NCBI RefSeq assembly: GCF_000196675.2
Contig: NC_015312.1
Location: forward strand, 5,534,501 to 5,598,500
Length of the DNA: 64,000 nucleotides
Reading direction: 5' to 3'
Origin: Pseudonocardia benzenivorans CB1190
GTDB taxonomy: Bacteria; Actinomycetota; Actinomycetes; Mycobacteriales; Pseudonocardiaceae
Part shown: piece after piece, positions 63,714 through 64,000 of the stretch
Layout: each line of letters begins with the position of its first letter
Position numbering within the stretch: position 1 is the stretch's first letter
The notes under the pieces: model-generated
What the model saw: the letters and a program-made list of their open reading frames with translations, nothing else
Told to the model about the DNA's origin: nothing
Databases searched by the model: none
Made by a program: the position numbers and the translations under genes

Positions 63714-64000
63714 ATGTCGGAACCGGGCACGCCGCAGGAGTACATCGACACCCTGGCCGAACCCCGCCGTGGCGACATCGCCGCGCTCGACGCGCTGATC
63801 CGCGAGGCCGCGCCGGACCTCGAACCCGTGCTCGCCGGACGGATGCTGGGCTACGGGCCGTTCCACTACCGTTATGCCAGCGGCCGGGAGGGCGACGCCA
63901 CCCTCATCGCGCTGGCGTCCCGGAAGCGCTACATCTCGGTGTACGTGCTGTGCTCCACCGAGGGTGCCTACCTCGCCGAGCGGTACGCGCCGCGGCTGAC
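63714..64000 (+). CDS. DUF1801 domain protein (partial, runs off window)
   Basis: The first 95 residues of a protein starting MSEPGTPQEYIDTLAEPRRG at ATG 63714, with RGDIAALDALIREAAPDLEP, MLGYGPFHYRYASGREGDAT and ALASRKRYISVYVLC. This is the DUF1801/YdhG-like fold of small proteins with no established function, sometimes linked to iron or stress responses. The 3' end lies beyond the window. It is 54 bp after the TetR gene on the same strand. Confidence 0.8.
   Translation, partial: MSEPGTPQEYIDTLAEPRRGDIAALDALIREAAPDLEPVLAGRMLGYGPFHYRYASGREGDATLIALASRKRYISVYVLCSTEGAYLAERYAPRL

Overview
The window is GC-rich actinobacterial chromosome. Gene order matches the Mycobacterium tuberculosis Rv3235-Rv3268 neighbourhood in two blocks: Rv3235-like / secA / hpf / comF / lpqB / mtrB / mtrA / tmk / sahH, and manA / SIS protein / Trm112 / phosphomannomutase / DUF3499 / metallopeptidase / whiB2 / fbiA-fbiB / NDP-sugar synthase / wbbL-like / LCP protein / TIGR03089. 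WhiB, MtrAB-LpqB, F420 genes and a RepSA-type integrative element point to a Pseudonocardia-like member of the Pseudonocardiales. The genus is inferred from gene order and composition only.

Layout. 1-2.7 kb: a membrane-protein tail, an LldD2-like FMN dehydrogenase, a small MT0933-like protein and a MarR-HAD fusion. 2.7-16.4 kb: secretion, ribosome hibernation and the MtrAB-LpqB envelope-stress operon, then tmk, a NUDIX protein and sahH. Both junctions of mtrA-mtrB-lpqB carry repeat-filled spacers. 16.8-28.3 kb: accessory metabolism (MutL-like ATPase, acyl-CoA synthetase, TetR plus glycosyltransferase, YeiH-type permease, APC permease, ald with its Lrp-type regulator, CDF transporter), including a 0.9 kb gene-free tract with duplicated hairpins. 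28.4-47 kb: sugar-nucleotide, cell-wall and F420 genes. 47-50.3 kb: ilvA, a YihY protein and an AI-2E-type permease.

50.5-61.8 kb is an integrated mobile element of about 11.2 kb, an AICE. It is bounded by 70-bp direct repeats that reproduce the 3' end of an acyl-CoA dehydrogenase gene. The right copy completes the intact gene and the left copy is the displaced tail. The 35-bp identical core encodes the catalytic-glutamate motif of the enzyme. From left to right the element carries a low-GC orphan protein with a PD-(D/E)XK nuclease signature, a creatininase-family gene with an XRE/TPR regulator, a set of short conserved ORFs, an FtsK/TraB-like translocase, a HUH-type RepSA-like replication initiator, an excisionase and a tyrosine integrase next to attR.

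The best candidates for something new are the use of an active-site-encoding att site in a protein gene, the lone nuclease-like cargo gene, and the regulator/creatininase pair with its operator cluster. 61.7-64 kb returns to host DNA: the restored acyl-CoA dehydrogenase, a TetR regulator and the start of a DUF1801 gene.
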